The notes: generated by a model not told the origin, from the sequence alone. A DNA stretch of 64,000 nt from Echeneis naucrates (GCF_900963305.1 NC_042521.1:11877332-11941331), one strand, 5' to 3'. Shown: positions 11,975 through 26,300, numbered from the stretch's first letter. Numbers and translations: made by a program.

Positions 11975-12793
11975 CACCAATTACTTGTGCATGTTCTCCT
12001 AGGCTGTGCGCATGTGCACCTTCATATGAAATGAAGGGCTCAGTCTGGTTCAGGTCCACCTGCACCTGCCCATCCTACATGCTACACCCATTCATCCCTC
12101 AATTAGAGGCTGAGTCTAGGTTTGCTTGTTGCCCCCCATTTGACGGCTGACCCTCTCCCCTTCCCAATGCAGTGTGCTCCACCTCATTGGACAGCGGACC
12201 AGAGGACAAGGCCTGTCAATCAGGTGACTCTGCATTTACTTGGAATGAAAGTAGATGTCAGTAATTGGGTTTCAAAGCAGCTGAAATCATTCAATTTGAG
12301 AATGTCACATGAGCTTTTTCAGGCCATGGGCTGAAAACATCAAATGTAAATTGAAGAGTCTCAGAACCTATGTAATTACCATTATTTTTATATTTATTTA
12401 TGAGCTTAGTGTATGAGTGGTCACCTCTTTGTATACCCCCCCCCCCCTACACACAAACACACACACACACACACGTACACATGTATTTGTAGCTATCAAT
12501 TGTTCACAAAATGCAGTCTCTGTATTTGCCACTGGATGGTGGTATTTGGCCAGTGTTGACATCTTGAAAGATGAAATCCAATTCAACTGTGAATAATTTT
12601 TTTTTTTTTTCATATGATCTTGCACTTGACAATTTTTGACGTTTATACCACTTTGTCAAGTTTCCTTAATTGCAACTGCTGATTTTTTTTCTTTGCTTCT
12701 CTAAGAGTATTCTTCGTCAGCTAATTTTGCAAATTACTTACTTTCCAGAGCTTTGTGGACTGTGGAGTCCAGACTATGTTGACTGTGCTGTAG
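9466..12793 (+). CDS. dazl: DAZL, germ-cell RNA-binding translational regulator
   Basis: Germ-cell RRM protein that binds GUU-containing 3'UTRs and promotes translation or stability; vertebrate germ-plasm component. Exons: 9466-9468 (ATG only), 10036-10158, 10534-10625, 10877-10928, 11011-11077, 11191-11330, 11832-11912, 12173-12223, 12749-12793. All phases join to 218 codons, giving 217 residues. The RRM has RNP2 LFVGGI at 34-39 and RNP1 KGYGFVYF at 72-79, followed by KGRKLKLGPAI. The DAZ-motif region (PYSYSNFGGVMVPQVPMNY) is in exon 7 (160-186). The C-terminus SFVDCGVQTMLTVL matches fish Dazl. Exon 1 contributes only the start codon: ATG is followed directly by the donor GTAAGT, so the start depends on the splice into GATATTAACAAG. 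RFTN1 is also the near neighbour in human 3p24. Confidence 0.97.
11913..11977 (+). repeat. (CA)n microsatellite starting at the dazl exon 7 donor
   Basis: The intron begins GTACACACACACAC immediately after exon 7. CA/CATA units then run for about 65 nt with two interruptions. The repeat therefore overlaps the 5' splice-site region. Confidence 0.9.
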
Positions 12794-14590
12794 ACCAACC
12801 GCTACTGAGTCCCCTGCCAGGTGAAACTCTAAAACTCTAAACAAATGCCATAGTGCCAGAGATACGGTAGGCAAAAGTGCATCAAGAGTCTGTAGCGTAG
12901 CTGTTCTTTTCACAAGGAGAAAGAGGTTGTATTGTGCAATAACTTAATGCTGTAGTGTTTGGTTGGAGGGAAAAACCCAGCATGCAGTAATTTCACATAT
13001 TTGTGTATCCACATTTATCCTTTTCACACTTTGCTGCTCCTTCATCTGTTATGTTATACCAACATACAAACCTTATTCTGTTAATTTTTCTGCCCCTTCT
13101 GCTTCTCTTTTTTTTTTTTTTTCCAATTCTTCACTCCATTTGTATGAACACAGCCAATCTTAGGAATTTGGCTGATTGATTTTTATTATAACATCCTTCT
13201 ATGTTCTGCTCCCTCAGATACAAGCTATGCTGACCACTGAGAGTCAAAAGGCAGGTTTACGTCTTGATGTTATGGGCAGATGGAAGCAATTCACCACCTC
13301 AGACTATATCTCTCTTCTGTCCTCCTCAATTTCTGAGACCCATTCTAACACCAGACAACAGGAGCTCTTGACTTTAACTGTACTAATTTAATCATACTCA
13401 CTTTGACCACAACTGGTAGGGTTGAGTTGTGCTGCATCACCTGCTTTTAACCCACACGGATCACAGTAACAAACACACAGGGGAAACCATAGCACCCTCA
13501 CCATACCAGCTGATATCTGGGCTCACAATTTTCAATATTTTTTCCTTTGTAAATTTTCTCAAAACAAAAGATAGAAAAGACTTTTAAGCACAGTTTTTGT
13601 GTCTTTTATATTTTATATTTTATTTATTTTTTTGTTTTGTTTTTTTTTTTTATGTTAGTGTGGTTGGGGCTTTTAGCCCCTGCAAGGGCTCTCTATACAT
13701 AATCTGTTTGTATACATTATAACAATGTCTTGACAACAGTCTGGTTGTTTGAGCATTTAAAGCTCTACTTCAGGTCAAATACTCATCTTATTTGAGTTTT
13801 CAGTAACTAGTCATTTGGCATAAAGGCACTTGGTCATTACATTAATTACAGGCATTTGTTTTGTGGCTGTTTTATTTCATTGGGTGTCATTTGAGGTGGT
13901 AAGTGAAAGGCAGTTCTGTATCACTGATTTCATGTCATGGTCAAACCCCATATTGGTGAAGGTTAAGTGTGGTGCATTGATCATCTGTGTATTACACTTT
14001 GAAGCTGTCTGATCCTGTTTCCACCCTTTGTGGAAAGGTTCCACAGGTGAATGCTCAAGGATAATCACGACATCAATTTTGTTTACCATTATTCATCGGC
14101 CAACTCTTATTTTGGGGGCGGGGGCAGCCGAAAGCAGTTTGACTCCAGTTTGAAAATTAAGGATATGATTTAAAGTGCATTATCATCACATTTATTTGAA
14201 AGGTATTCACTGTATATGGTTCACTTTATACCAGATAATAGTAACATTTTGGGTTTTAATTTACTTGCAGGGAATCTTACAGAAAGCTATTTGCATGTGT
14301 GACCAACACGTTTATACATTTTCTTTCAGTAGGTGCACTTGGTATGTTTGAAGTTTAATTTTAGTTAGCACAATTGGTGTATCATACACATTGCAGATTT
14401 TGTTGTCCTTTCACCCAGTTCTGTGTACTATATGGGCATTTACCTCAGGGTCTACTTTATGGACATATCTGATTGTTTTGTTCAGACAGCCTGGGCACCA
14501 CACTTGTTATATTTGGGTTATTGGTGTTCTTGTTTTCAGGGTTTTGATATTTCTTGTTTGAAAAATAAAAGTTAACATTGTTATAATTTA
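12794..14590 (+). other. dazl: dazl 3'UTR, possibly with one intron
   Basis: After the TAG at 12791-12793 there is a donor-like CCAG/GTGAAA at 12821 and a good acceptor (TGCTCCCTCAG) ending at 13217. An intron 12821-13217 lying 27 nt past the stop is therefore possible. AATAAA at 14564-14569 is the best poly(A) signal. U-rich tracts lie around 13600-13655. Two GCACTT hexamers, matching the miR-430 family seed, lie at 13826-13831 and 14335-14340. No other coding region was seen. Confidence 0.55.
14564..14569 (+). other. dazl: AATAAA poly(A) signal, likely for dazl
   Basis: AATAAA about 1.8 kb after the dazl stop and before the rftn1 5' region. It is a candidate by position. Confidence 0.5.
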
Positions 14591-15199
14591 AACTGAAGTT
14601 TTCATTACATCATTTTAACGCTGGCTGTGCATAATATGCAATGTAAATTTTAAAACTTGCTCTTAATTTCACCCATTTTGGTTTATCAGGTGATGTTGGA
14701 GCCTGTTGTAAAGACAGCAGCGTGCCCAGTGCTGCTATCCTTCAGCCTCTGTCAGCAAGCTGCTGATTTTCACTCAGGGTTGAATTGTCTGTCTTACCTG
14801 GCAACAAGCCCATCATCTCCTGGCCACAAAGCATTTTGTTTTTGTCACAGTCTGCTGGTGCAACTGGTCTCCCCGGGGCGCCCCGTCCAGCCCGTGACCA
14901 CCCAACTCACTCCCCTGTCAGACGTTTCTGAATTATGGATAAGTCTGGGTAGCTTCTTATAAAATATGAATTTTTTTAAAAGCAGACTATTGAATAACAT
15001 AAACATCTCTAACCCTGATAACCTTGGTAGAAGACATATTTATGAGTGACTTGCACACTGAAAGAAAGAGTTTATTCCTTTTCAAGGCAAAGGTGGGAAC
15101 AGTGCAGGTAGTATCTGCATTGTATTCTGTATACCATAAACGACATTCTCCGCCAGGGGTGTTTTGTGCTCCCATCACTTAGATTTATCAACACTAAGT
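14591..15199 (+). other. Intergenic interval between dazl and rftn1
   Basis: About 600 bp with no convincing exon. It contains a short GC-rich patch near 14870-14910. It probably holds the rftn1 promoter side, but no clear TATA box or initiator could be assigned. Confidence 0.4.
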
Positions 15200-15485
15200 C
15201 TAATGCGATTCACACTGCTCTCCCCAAGTGTTTCAGACAAGCAGCCAATTTGTAATAACGGAGGAGAGAGGAGGGGATGGAGGAAACCACCTCTCCAGCT
15301 CGCAGCTGACAGACAGACAGAGGTGGTCGTAGTTTCTAAATGGAGGATTCGTCTTCCCATTGGATCGCAGATTGAGCGCGATCGCTGTGTGTCATTCCTG
15401 CTGCCGTGACGGGGACAGACCCTGAAGACTCCGAGGGACGCTCTCGATCCAGCACCACTTACGAAGGGTTGAGCCGGTTTGACTG
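15200..15485 (+). other. rftn1: Likely non-coding first exon of rftn1
   Basis: A G/A-rich, CpG-bearing stretch ends in a strong donor (GACTG/GTGAGT at 15486). It lies upstream of the rftn1 coding start in the same orientation, and the first coding exon has an acceptor five bases before its ATG, so an upstream leader exon is required. The 5' limit is arbitrary. Confidence 0.45.
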
Positions 15486-18400
15486 GTGAGTTTGACTCTT
15501 TTGGTTGTTAATTCATTTAGGTTAAAACATGTTCAAGCTACTTTGGAATATGTAGTATAACTCGGTTAAAGATAGTTAGATGACTCTTGTTATTATAAGA
15601 CGCCAGAAGTCATTTTAAATAAAAAAAAAAAAAACATTTCGGCTTTCTGATGTACGTGCATTTTCTCACATGGGATTTTCAATTTGAATAAAAAGTCTTC
15701 GCAGCCCTTTCACAATAAAACACCTGTGACAGCGAGTAATCCTCCGGTTTAGACAGCCGAAGCAGTCATGTGATTTGTGAAATGTTGTGTGCCATTTTTA
15801 TTCCTGGCGGAACCAAATAAATAAGCATCCCGCTCGCTGTCACAGGTAGAAGTCAACTCAAGATATGCGTGACGGAGTGATGTGCCGAGCGCAGATGGAA
15901 GAGGGGAAAGGTGCGCGCACGGGCGCGTGCGTGTGTGCGGGGGGGGCTCATGCATCATTTCCCGTTCACTACACTACCGTCATTAACGGGTACCAACAAC
16001 TAGCCACGTGTGTGTGCCAGAAACATGCAATTTCAAGCCAGGCTGCACCCACCAAATGCACGGAGCATCAATTAGTTATATGACTGTGTGGGTGTTCCAC
16101 ATATAACGGCGAAATCTATTTGGAAGTATTAGAAAATGCAGTCATTAGCAGTGAATGACATCCAGTTTATCACACAGGCCTGCAAACCGCAGACTTTATG
16201 TTCATCACTTATTCCTACTCCTCAGAAATTGAGTTTACAAAGTTACATGATGGATTCAAGTACCTCAGCAGCCGGAGTCAGGGTTTAGTAAATTGATGTT
16301 GATGCCCCAGTCCTAACAGTCCACCTCTATTCATAAACTCCTCCTTTTACAGCTAAATAAGCTGTGCAAGGAGCAACACAACACACCAGTACATCAAAGT
16401 CACAATTTGGTTTTTATCCTCCACACGCAGCCTCATTAAAACATTGTACGAAGTGACTATGTTGTTGCTTGGGGGAACCGCACCTCCCTCAAGGCAACTT
16501 GACATGTCTGCTCCCAGTCTGTTCTCTGTCTGTCTTGCTTTTTCTGTTGCCCCCTCCTCCTCTTCCTTTCATTCTTTCTCCTCATTCTGCTCTTGTACTC
16601 CCCCTCCTCCCCTATCATCATCGCCCCTCATCTCTGGATAGCGACTGAGTGAAGCTCCAGCCCTGTGGGAGAGACTCCCACTCCCAGGACCCAGTCTGTC
16701 ACCTCCAATTTTCAAATGCAATGCAACATTTGATCTTAATAACAACAATAAATGCCACAGTTTTCACTTACAGGGCAAACATTCCTTGCATATATAGCAG
16801 TTGTTTTGGCATGCACTTCCAAGCAGTGGGACTTTTGGCCCCCAAGCAGACCCATAAAGAGGAATAATAAAAGAGAGTACTGACCAACAGTGACAGTTTT
16901 ATTTGCTGATACTCGCTGTAAGTAAGTTTAGCGCATCAGGTGCAAAGATAAACACGACAAGAAACAATATTACATGCAGCAAAAACAACCCGTTTACCTC
17001 AGGTGGTTGGCAGTGGTTGTTGTCGGGAGATGGCAGAAATTCTGTGCAATGTGGCAACAGCTCACTCAAGACCATGAAATAGTGAATAACTGTCTATCGC
17101 AGCCTCTCATCCATTTTTAAGATAAATATATTTTGAAAAAAAAAAATGCCATTAAACTCGTTGAGGTGTAGCAAAGAACAGGGTAATACAAATCACATGG
17201 AATTCTAGTCACTCTGACCCTCCCTTTTTATTTTGCTAAACACATTTTCTTGTTTTCCCTTAATATTAATGCTCAACTTGATGCAAACATTAATGAGCAT
17301 GCATTATGAGCAAAAGCCTTCTTATGCCTCCATGCCATCAGCAGTTGTGGCCAGAGATGTAATGCATAATATACAAATACTCAAAAATTCATACAATCAT
17401 TACAACACAATTTAAAACAAATCTCTGATAGAATACGTTGTAGCGGTGACATTTTGTATCCAAAATATCAAAGGTCAAACTCACTGTGATATTCTAATGT
17501 TTGGAAAAACACTTCTGGCGCTTATTCAACACAGGAACTCAAGGGGAAAATGGGAGACTGTCATCGTATTTCCTGCTACGTGTCTAGTTGATGAAGGTAT
17601 ACAAACCTGAGGTGGCAAATCAGGGCTGTCGGTTATACTCCATTCAACGTGATTTGCACTTATGTTGGGATCGGTCGTTAAAAATAATATATTGGGACAG
17701 AGTATAATATGAAATTAGCTATGCTGATACATTTACCAATATAATCCTATTGCAGAAATATCAATATTGATGTATTTAGCAACCATTCAAAGACTTGTAA
17801 TTTAAAATTATATCAAGGAGGCATTAGAGAAATTGATACCGCTGAATGAGGGATATTTTTTTTACTGAAGATCAGTTAATTATCCAAATAGGCAATGGAT
17901 TATCTGAGCACTTGCTGATTGATCAACTGATTGATCCATCACTGATCTTTGCATGTCTTATTGTGTTATCAGCATGGTAAAATTAGTCAATGTGAGCACA
18001 GTAGAACTTTCAGAACCCCTGGTACCAACAATTAAATCTGCCTGCTTTAATTCTTCATGTTTCTGCAGCTAGTCAACCCAATTGTCTGGTTATCATACAA
18101 AACAAAATAAAAACAGTGACTTGGATAATATAACATGTTCAGTAGGAAGACAGTTAAAATATGATTTTGAATTAAATCCTTTTTTTTTTCTTGCACCATT
18201 AAAGAGCCTCCTTGGTGTTCTATGTATATTTACAGTGAACGCTCCCAAGTCCATGTCTGTCTGAAGCACTCCCAATGCGACAGATGAATGCTGCCTCATG
18301 GAGGGCAGGCTCCCCCTCTCACCCAGAATGGTGCAGGGGGTATTACAGTGGTGGGACAGTGCAGACGGCTTATGCTCTCACGCAAATCTGCTGTCATTCT

Positions 18401-20985
18401 GAAACTCTCTGTTACAAGAGATTCTCTAATGAGAAGCCCTCTGCTACTCCCCGTCTATCTCCTGCTTCACTACATTCTCTCCTTTTCGCTTCTTTTATCT
18501 TTCTCCTACTCCCGTCTCTCCCTGTTTAATGGAGGTTTTTTGTTTCCCGTCAAGGCCTTTTTCTGCCTGTGTGTTTGTGTGAGAGCAAGTGAGAGATTCT
18601 GTTTGATGTCAACATGTAGAGAAAAAGGCCTTGAGTCTCGAACTTGCTGAAGTCTCTACCTTTCACTTGACATTGTGTCCAATTACAGAGATCTGTTTCT
18701 AAACCTCAGACAGGGGTTCATCTGGTAAAGTGAGGCCTTTGTTTTGAACCAAAACTGTCAGCGTACACTGAAAAAGATGATCAAATAGATTGGATGAAAT
18801 GATAAAGTAGGCTAGTCAAGACCAAGACCAGAACCAATCACGTTCTCTTAGAGCAATTAAAAAACAATTGCCACAAGGAAAATAATAAGCAAATTATTGC
18901 AAATTGTCATGAGTTTTTACCACTGTATAATGCATTACGCAAAGATTAGAACAAGGACAGTGAATCAACGACTGTGACCACATTTTTTCCTCAATATTAT
19001 GGCTCAACTTTCAACACAATTTTCATCAACCAGAGATGAAGTTTGTTAAACACTGTCACATTAAACTGGCTTCAGCAGACAGACCATATGAAAGTGCAAG
19101 CCTGGGGGGAAATGTTTCAGAGCAGATCTACATGGTCTAACTGAGACATAACTTGGGGCCCACATGGCTGGCTGGCTGACTGCCTGTCTGGAGACGTTGT
19201 AATAGTTTTATGGGACTTAACAGGCTCAGCAGGGGGCCACTTCGGCTCTAAAAACTTGTTGAGTCACCAGACAAAAGGTCTTAATGAACAGAAGGAAGTA
19301 AGATGGATGGTGAAGGTTGGAGGAAAATTAACTGTTGGCAGGGAATGATGGAAAGAAGAGTAGCGCATAATGTATCACTATAATGTAATGACAGGATGGG
19401 TTGAAGGATGAAATGATGGTGATGAGTTAAGAGACTGAATGGAGGAGAGAGAGGTTCAGGGAACGGATTGATGAAGACTGGAGGAGAGGTGGCAAAGTGA
19501 ATGTTGATGGAGTAAAAGTCGGGATTAAATGATGAGTTGGTTGGGAAAGAAAAAGAAAGACAACTTTCAACACGTCTAGTCAAGGGACTTGTTACAATAG
19601 AAAGTGGAGAGTCGTCCTAATCAAGGATGAAAAATACAGCGGAAGCAGAGAAGAGAAAGGGCGAGTCAGACGTTTAACAAAAATTAGGGAAAATTATTTA
19701 ATGGTATGAGGTTTATGAGGTGAACAGACAGGTCAAAGAAGAGAAAAGTGTGGTGGGAGGAAGATGTATGTTGTTTCACTCTCCCACAGTGTCAGCCCTT
19801 CTTGTCTCCTCATTTTTTCTTCTTATGAAAAACCGTGTTGTATTAAAGAAATACTTACTCTTAATTGCTTGCATTTACGTTCTCAAGACATGATCTATAA
19901 CAATGTATCAAAAATGGTGTCTTATGCAACTTCCTGACCTTCACAATTACACATACCATGTATTAAACGCTGTAAGACATCCACACATACCCACCCGCAC
20001 ACACACACTAGACTTAATGTAGCCTGTTAGGATCGTTAGCCGAGTTAACGTCCATGCACTTGGCCCAATGGGAGTTACTGTGTCATTCTCCATGCTCCCC
20101 AAAACAGATGCAGAGATACGGATATAGACCTACCTTTGGGGAAGACAGACAGACACACACACACACACACACAATCTCTCACATGCAGATGTGCACCTCG
20201 TGTTGTGGCTGTTGGACCCTGTTGCAGACAGGGATATTAATTGTGACTGTGGAGATGGTTTGAGGGTACCAACGCTGTCACATCAGATTACCTTGATGAT
20301 ATTTGGCCACACCTTTTCTCTCCTTTCTCTTTACCCATGTCTTGTCCTCTCTTTGCACATTCAGTCATTTGTAATTCCTCTGCTTACTAACCCCAGTCAC
20401 TTTTCATAAATCTGAGCTGTTTTTCTTTTCATGCAGCTCTCATCATGCATTTAAATTGGCTGTTGAAATTTAAAGACAAAATAAAACAAATTTCAAGCCC
20501 CCCTCAAACTGCTACTGAAGTATATCTACTGGTTCTTGTACAAGTCGGAAAATAACCAAGACTGTGCTTCAAGGCTACACTTGAACAACAATGTTTACTG
20601 TATTGGTTACAAAAATGCTCATTTTCTTTCCCTCTCCCATCTCCTTCCCTCCTCTCAAGTCTCATGTTGCTCTGCTAGACAGGGCAGGAAATCATTCTAA
20701 TTTCTGCTTTAATTCGATCTGATCAAACATGTCGCTCCCAATCAGCTCAGTTTGATTAGGAGATACCCGTATCACAGTCCACCAAGCAGGTAATGGCTGA
20801 CAATCATATTTTAGCAGTATTGCAGCGTGAGAAAGAATAGGATGCACACATTGTTTCCCATAAATATCTATCCCACACTCTCTACTGGAAGTGTGAAAAT
20901 GTGATCTGTATATTTAGAAGCTGTCATGTCTCTGAAAACAGTTTTTCTTCTTAATTTGTTGTAGCCTCCTCTCCCTCTATCACAG
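15486..20985 (+). other. rftn1: rftn1 intron 1 (leader exon to first coding exon)
   Basis: About 5.5 kb without recognised exons. It contains C/T-rich tracts (around 16510-16620 and 18460-18540), a GGATGG/GAAGG-like purine stretch (19280-19780) and a (CA)n run at 20153-20172. Short open frames here resemble no known protein. Confidence 0.5.
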
Positions 20986-20989
20986 AAAC

Positions 20990-22236
20990 ATGGGCTGTAG
21001 GCTCCCGAAGCTGCGCAAGGCAGAAGAGAGGCGAAGCCCAGGCAATATCTACTCCACCCTCCGACGGCCTCAGGTGGAGACCAAAGTGGGTGTGGCTTAC
21101 ACCTACCACTTCCTTGACTTCTTGTTAGGGAAAGAAGGTATGGATAGTAAAAGAGAGTAAATATACCGTCAACAGGGTTTTCTTAATAGTGCACCTAATA
21201 TAGCACATGTTGCTTCTGTATGTGTTAATGGTTTTTCCTTTTGGAGAGCTGGAGCTGCAAAACCTGTTGGGATGTGAAGGATGCTTCATGCGACTTGACT
21301 TTTCCCATAATTACATATTTCAAATTGTAATGTATTCCTTGTTTTAACATGTCATGTCCTCTATGAACGATAATTAACTCAAAAATAATGAAGGTTATCT
21401 TGCTAATGAGGAATTTGGTTGGGAAGTAAGGTATTTATGATCAAATTTGACTTTTTCTTCTCTTCAGCGCTAGCATTTATCCATTAACCTCATTGGTTGT
21501 GAAACCAAATGTTCCCTCATAAATTTTAAAATATGAACTAACTACAGAAAAATCTCACAGCTCATCAGCACTTGTGCTTCTCAGATGTTGTGATGAGAAT
21601 TCTTAGTGTCTGAAATCACTCACATCACTTCCAGGAAGGTAGTTTTTTTTAATGTTTATTATGTAATTTGGCAAAGCAGAGAATGAATGTGTGGCAGAAG
21701 AGGTGAAACACAAACTCAACTAAAAAGAACAAATCTTGGCCATTGGATGCAGCAGATGAGCTTCATTCAGATCTGATTCACATTTGTCTCAGTTCCAGTC
21801 AGGAGGCGGGAACAGGCTCTAAGGATTGTGTCTTCACTTTTGGTTGAAACGCAAAAGTGATTCATAAGAATAATCTTTTTGTTGTGTTTTTGAAGAACAA
21901 TGAGGTTGCTTTCTAACCACAGGTGCTGTTCCAACTTTAACCAGTTAAATGAAACGTTTAGGTCAGCAACATTATGGAACAGTTTGGGTTTTTTTTTATA
22001 CTGTAAGTATCTGGAGGGTAGAGAGTGGCTTATGGGCTGAAGTTGTGTCTGTCTGCGGCTCCTGTTGCAGGGAGTTCAAAGAGTTCTCTAATTCTCAGAT
22101 TCAGCTACATTGTACACGCTGTTGTCATGCCCTCCAACTTCCCTCTACCTCTCTCACACAATGAGAATACACCAAAGCTGATGCGTGTTTGCATGCTGTC
22201 TCAAGAATTATGTGTGTATCTGTTCACAAATATGAA

Positions 22237-22293
<57 letters not shown>

Positions 22294-23274
22294 CATGTTT
22301 GCAGTATCTTGAAAATATTTGAGAATCCTCCAGAGGCATCTGGCTTCTAAAAATACAAGCTCTTCCATTGTGTTGGTGCTGGACTGTGAAGGGATAGAAG
22401 GCAAGGATGGAACGAGGGATGAGACAAACCAATGTTAGAGCTGATATTTTTTTAAGACATTCTCTCTTTTTTTCCTTATGGCTTAATATTTCCTCAATCC
22501 AGCACTGTGCACTCTGTCATCCAATAAACTGAAGCAGGTGCAAGTGGGCTCAATGCAGTCCTTTTTTTAGAAGCGTTTCCACTGCAACACTGTAGCAGAG
22601 AGCAGGCACAGCACCACAGCCAAGTGGCAATCGTCCGGTTGCCAGTCTTTGAGCCAGCCCTGTTATGTTTGGCAAATGGGTTAGCCTGTAGTGCTGGCTG
22701 AGAGAGAGATCTGGCAATCCAAAATGGTTGACGGTGACCATAGCAGACAATAAGACATGAGGATTCCTTGTCTTTCTCTTTGCTGAAGTAAATGGGAGAT
22801 ACATTGTTTAGACACATGGCCAGTAGTACATATATAGATATAGAAAGACTGTGCACGCGCGCGCACACACACACACACACAATGCTCACACAAGCAGCCA
22901 TGTGTAGCTCATTCACACTCGTACCTAAAACATTTTATAGCACTTCGTCAACAGAGTTAGCGTTATCGTTCAACAAACAGGCGGGTCATTTATATGGTAA
23001 ACTCAGTGATGCCACCTGAGCTGCTTAAGAGGAGTATACTCTATTTTAGGATAAACAGAGCTACTATGAATTGATCGTGAGTTAGGGTATGTGTGTTTGT
23101 GTGTGGCTGTGAGTGGGTGTACGCTTGCCTTTCTCTCCATCTCCCTCCCTCTCTCCATTTGTGATAGAGAGACCAAGAGAAGTGAAGGATTCCTGGAGGA
23201 TTATCTGATTGTTTGTGAGATTGAGAAACCTCATTCCCAGCAAAGGGATTTATTTGTATTTGTGTGTATCTGTG

Positions 23275-23334
<60 letters not shown>

Positions 23335-26300
23335 TGTGTATGTAGTCTCAGAGGCAGAGAAATCTGTATGTCAGTCCATGACATTGAGGAAACCCACGGA
23401 CAAATCCATGCTTTAATTCAATTTGGCTCCCATTAATAATATTATTTCCCTGCTGGTGTGACATGATGGCTCCCACTCAGTAATGAAAAACAAATATCTT
23501 TGCTAGTGCCTCTGAGTTATGTGAAACACGATGGCTGTTTATTAACTGTCTCTTCCTGAAAACGAAGAGGAGCTTAATGATCAGACTGAAGAGGAGCACA
23601 GATTGGTCTCCAACTTCACCTTTGACCTGGTGAATGATGAAACTCCCCAGAAACAATGTGGCTGATGATATTGTCTCAGCCTTTGTTCGATGAGCTGAAG
23701 CGAAGTTTGGCCTGAGAAAGATTTCCATATGATTAAGTGCTGTCCCTCACACTGGGTCACAGCGACCCTGTGCTGAATTTAGGGAGACAGGATTAGGGCC
23801 CAGTCATTTGGCTTGCAGCTCCATCTCATCAAATAACCCACAACCATATTATTTTACTCATTACGCTTTGACCACCAGTCTGCTGTATCTTGACACATCA
23901 CCTGCCTTTACAAAAATGCTGTGATCTCCATTACCCCCATTGTGACAAGACAGCATGAATGCAGAGCATGAAATGCAACAGCCACAGTGTGACATTTTAA
24001 CCCAGCCTCCTTTGTGTCAAAGCTGTGTGCAGATAATGAGTGGAGGAAAATGGAGAGCGAACGGAAAACATGAGAGAGAAAAGAGGTAGAGTGGAGAGAG
24101 AGAAAAGCGAAATAAAAGGGAAGAAAAATGAAGTCAAGGCAGTGGAACGGAGAACTGCAGGTGAGGGAATGAAAACCACATGGAAACAAAAGATACAGAA
24201 AGCATTATTCAGGTCTGGAGTGGGGAGGGAGGGGAGTGACACTCGTGAGGGGAAGAGAGCTAGAGAGTGTGGAGTGAGCGGGAGTCAGGAGTCTGTGGAT
24301 GTGTGAGGAAGGAAGTTAGGTGTGATGCTGTGTGACTAACGCTGGTCTCGGGATCAGACAGTGAGAAGCTGAACTGTGATGATGACTTTCTGCTGCCCTG
24401 CAGAGACAGAGACCCACTTGGCTCATTAAAACCTGTGTGTGTCTAATGCACAGATGTGTGTGTATGTGCGTGTGCATAACTGTGGGAAAATTTATTTTCG
24501 GTCGCGTGTACACTGTATGGATTTGAGTGTGCGTGTGTGACATAGATATTCGGTCTGCTGGCAAAGTTGATATATTGCTCTTACCTTACATGATATATTG
24601 TTGCTATCTGAATCTTTGCGTGATGTATTTTGGCTCAGGGAGCAGCCAAAGCACAAATCCATTAGTTGGTGACATCTGCACTGTCAGATGCACTTCTCCA
24701 GGCAAACATTTTTTTTCAAAGGACTGATGAAAATGCTGATCTTGCACAGTTCAGATCTTTTTACTGGACAGTTTCACAGTGTCTTTGGAATCTTTTGGCA
24801 AAAAGTCCCTGCGGTAAATGCCAGCAGAGATGGGAGAGAGCTGCTGGTTGTCAAAAGTGAGCCAGACTAGGATTCACACAATCACAAGTACATGGTAGTG
24901 TATGTGCCTTAAGCACTACACTGTGTTCTCACCACAAACCTTTTTTCCCCAGCTTGTACTTTTTGCCATTTTTGTGAACCTATTGCTCTGCCTGAGTTAT
25001 TTCTTGTAAAGTGCGCACACTGAGGAGATCAGACCTCATGACAAAATTCGACAAAGCTCAGATTCTGACCAACTACTGTCATAGCCTTTAGCTACATTCC
25101 CCAACCAGTGGGGAGCTGCTAGCTGGCAGGAAGTTGATTATTTTATAGTCACTGTTTTGGCACATATCCTTGCCTAAAACCTCTGCAAGTCATTAGAAGG
25201 CTATTTAAATAAACGTGAACTTCCACCAGGCAGAGGGATAAGCCTTTAGGGTGGCTGTGAGTAGTAATCCTCATGCACCACCTAGCAGGCTTAGTGCAAA
25301 CTCTTAGACAACGCAGGCAAAAAAGATGGCCCATACGCGCTTGCTGAGATACTGTGGCAGACGCACAACCCACAACAGTCACACACAGACATTCAGGGAT
25401 TTGTACAAGGAATTAATAAGCCCTTTCAAATGGCTCCCACTGCTCATGTACAGATTGTGAAATTCAGGGTCAAGAAGTGAGTCTTTGCTTATAAAAACAC
25501 GGTGGCTGTCATGTGGTCAAAGCTGCTGGCTGAGACAGGAATCGGCAGCTGAACAGCTGTTTCTCATATCCGTATATAACAATGTCAGTGTGTATCACTG
25601 TCACACATTTGTTCCCACTCTCTTGTATAACTACATCCTCATCTACGCACACGTGCACATACAGAAAAAGAACCAGCTACACCACACATCTCCAGGTCTC
25701 TTTAACATATGCACCCCACTTTTGCACACACTCACTCTTAACTCTACACCTCCCTGCCCTCTCTAGCTGGCACCATAAAACCCTGCCCTGAGCTGTTCCC
25801 ATTCTGAAGCAGAATCCCAGCCTCCCTTTTAAATCCCACAGTGGCAGACAGTATAAATGAAGTCGCTTCCCAGCCTAAAGCACCACATAACACCCTAAAT
25901 AACTTCTGTATGCCTTGCCTGAATTAGCTGCGATGCCTGGCCTGCAACTCGTCAGTGGGTGAGTGCCAGCCGTGCAGAGCTAATGACGGCTAATGATTGT
26001 TTACACTGACAGCATCGTTGTTATCCCCGCACGCCCGCCAACCCAGTCTCCAGCTGTTATTATTATTATCACTGCGTTACTTTTGATAAGTCCCCACAGA
26101 CACCGGTTTAAGCGTTTGCTTGATGAAAGGCTCGCCTGGTTCCAAGATAATGTGATGGTTGGATTTTCTCAGGGAGTCTTTTTTTTTCTCTCCCATTGTT
26201 TCACTAAGATGGGCTTCAGGAGTGTGTGTTCATGTGCTTGTATCCTCACATGCTGGCCAGCTTGTGTGTGTGCGTATGAGTGAACACACCAGATGATGGT

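Noticed and set aside
22494-22916. 140-codon minus-strand frame in an rftn1 intron
   Set aside because: It is composed partly of GT microsatellite translation, with no recognisable domain.
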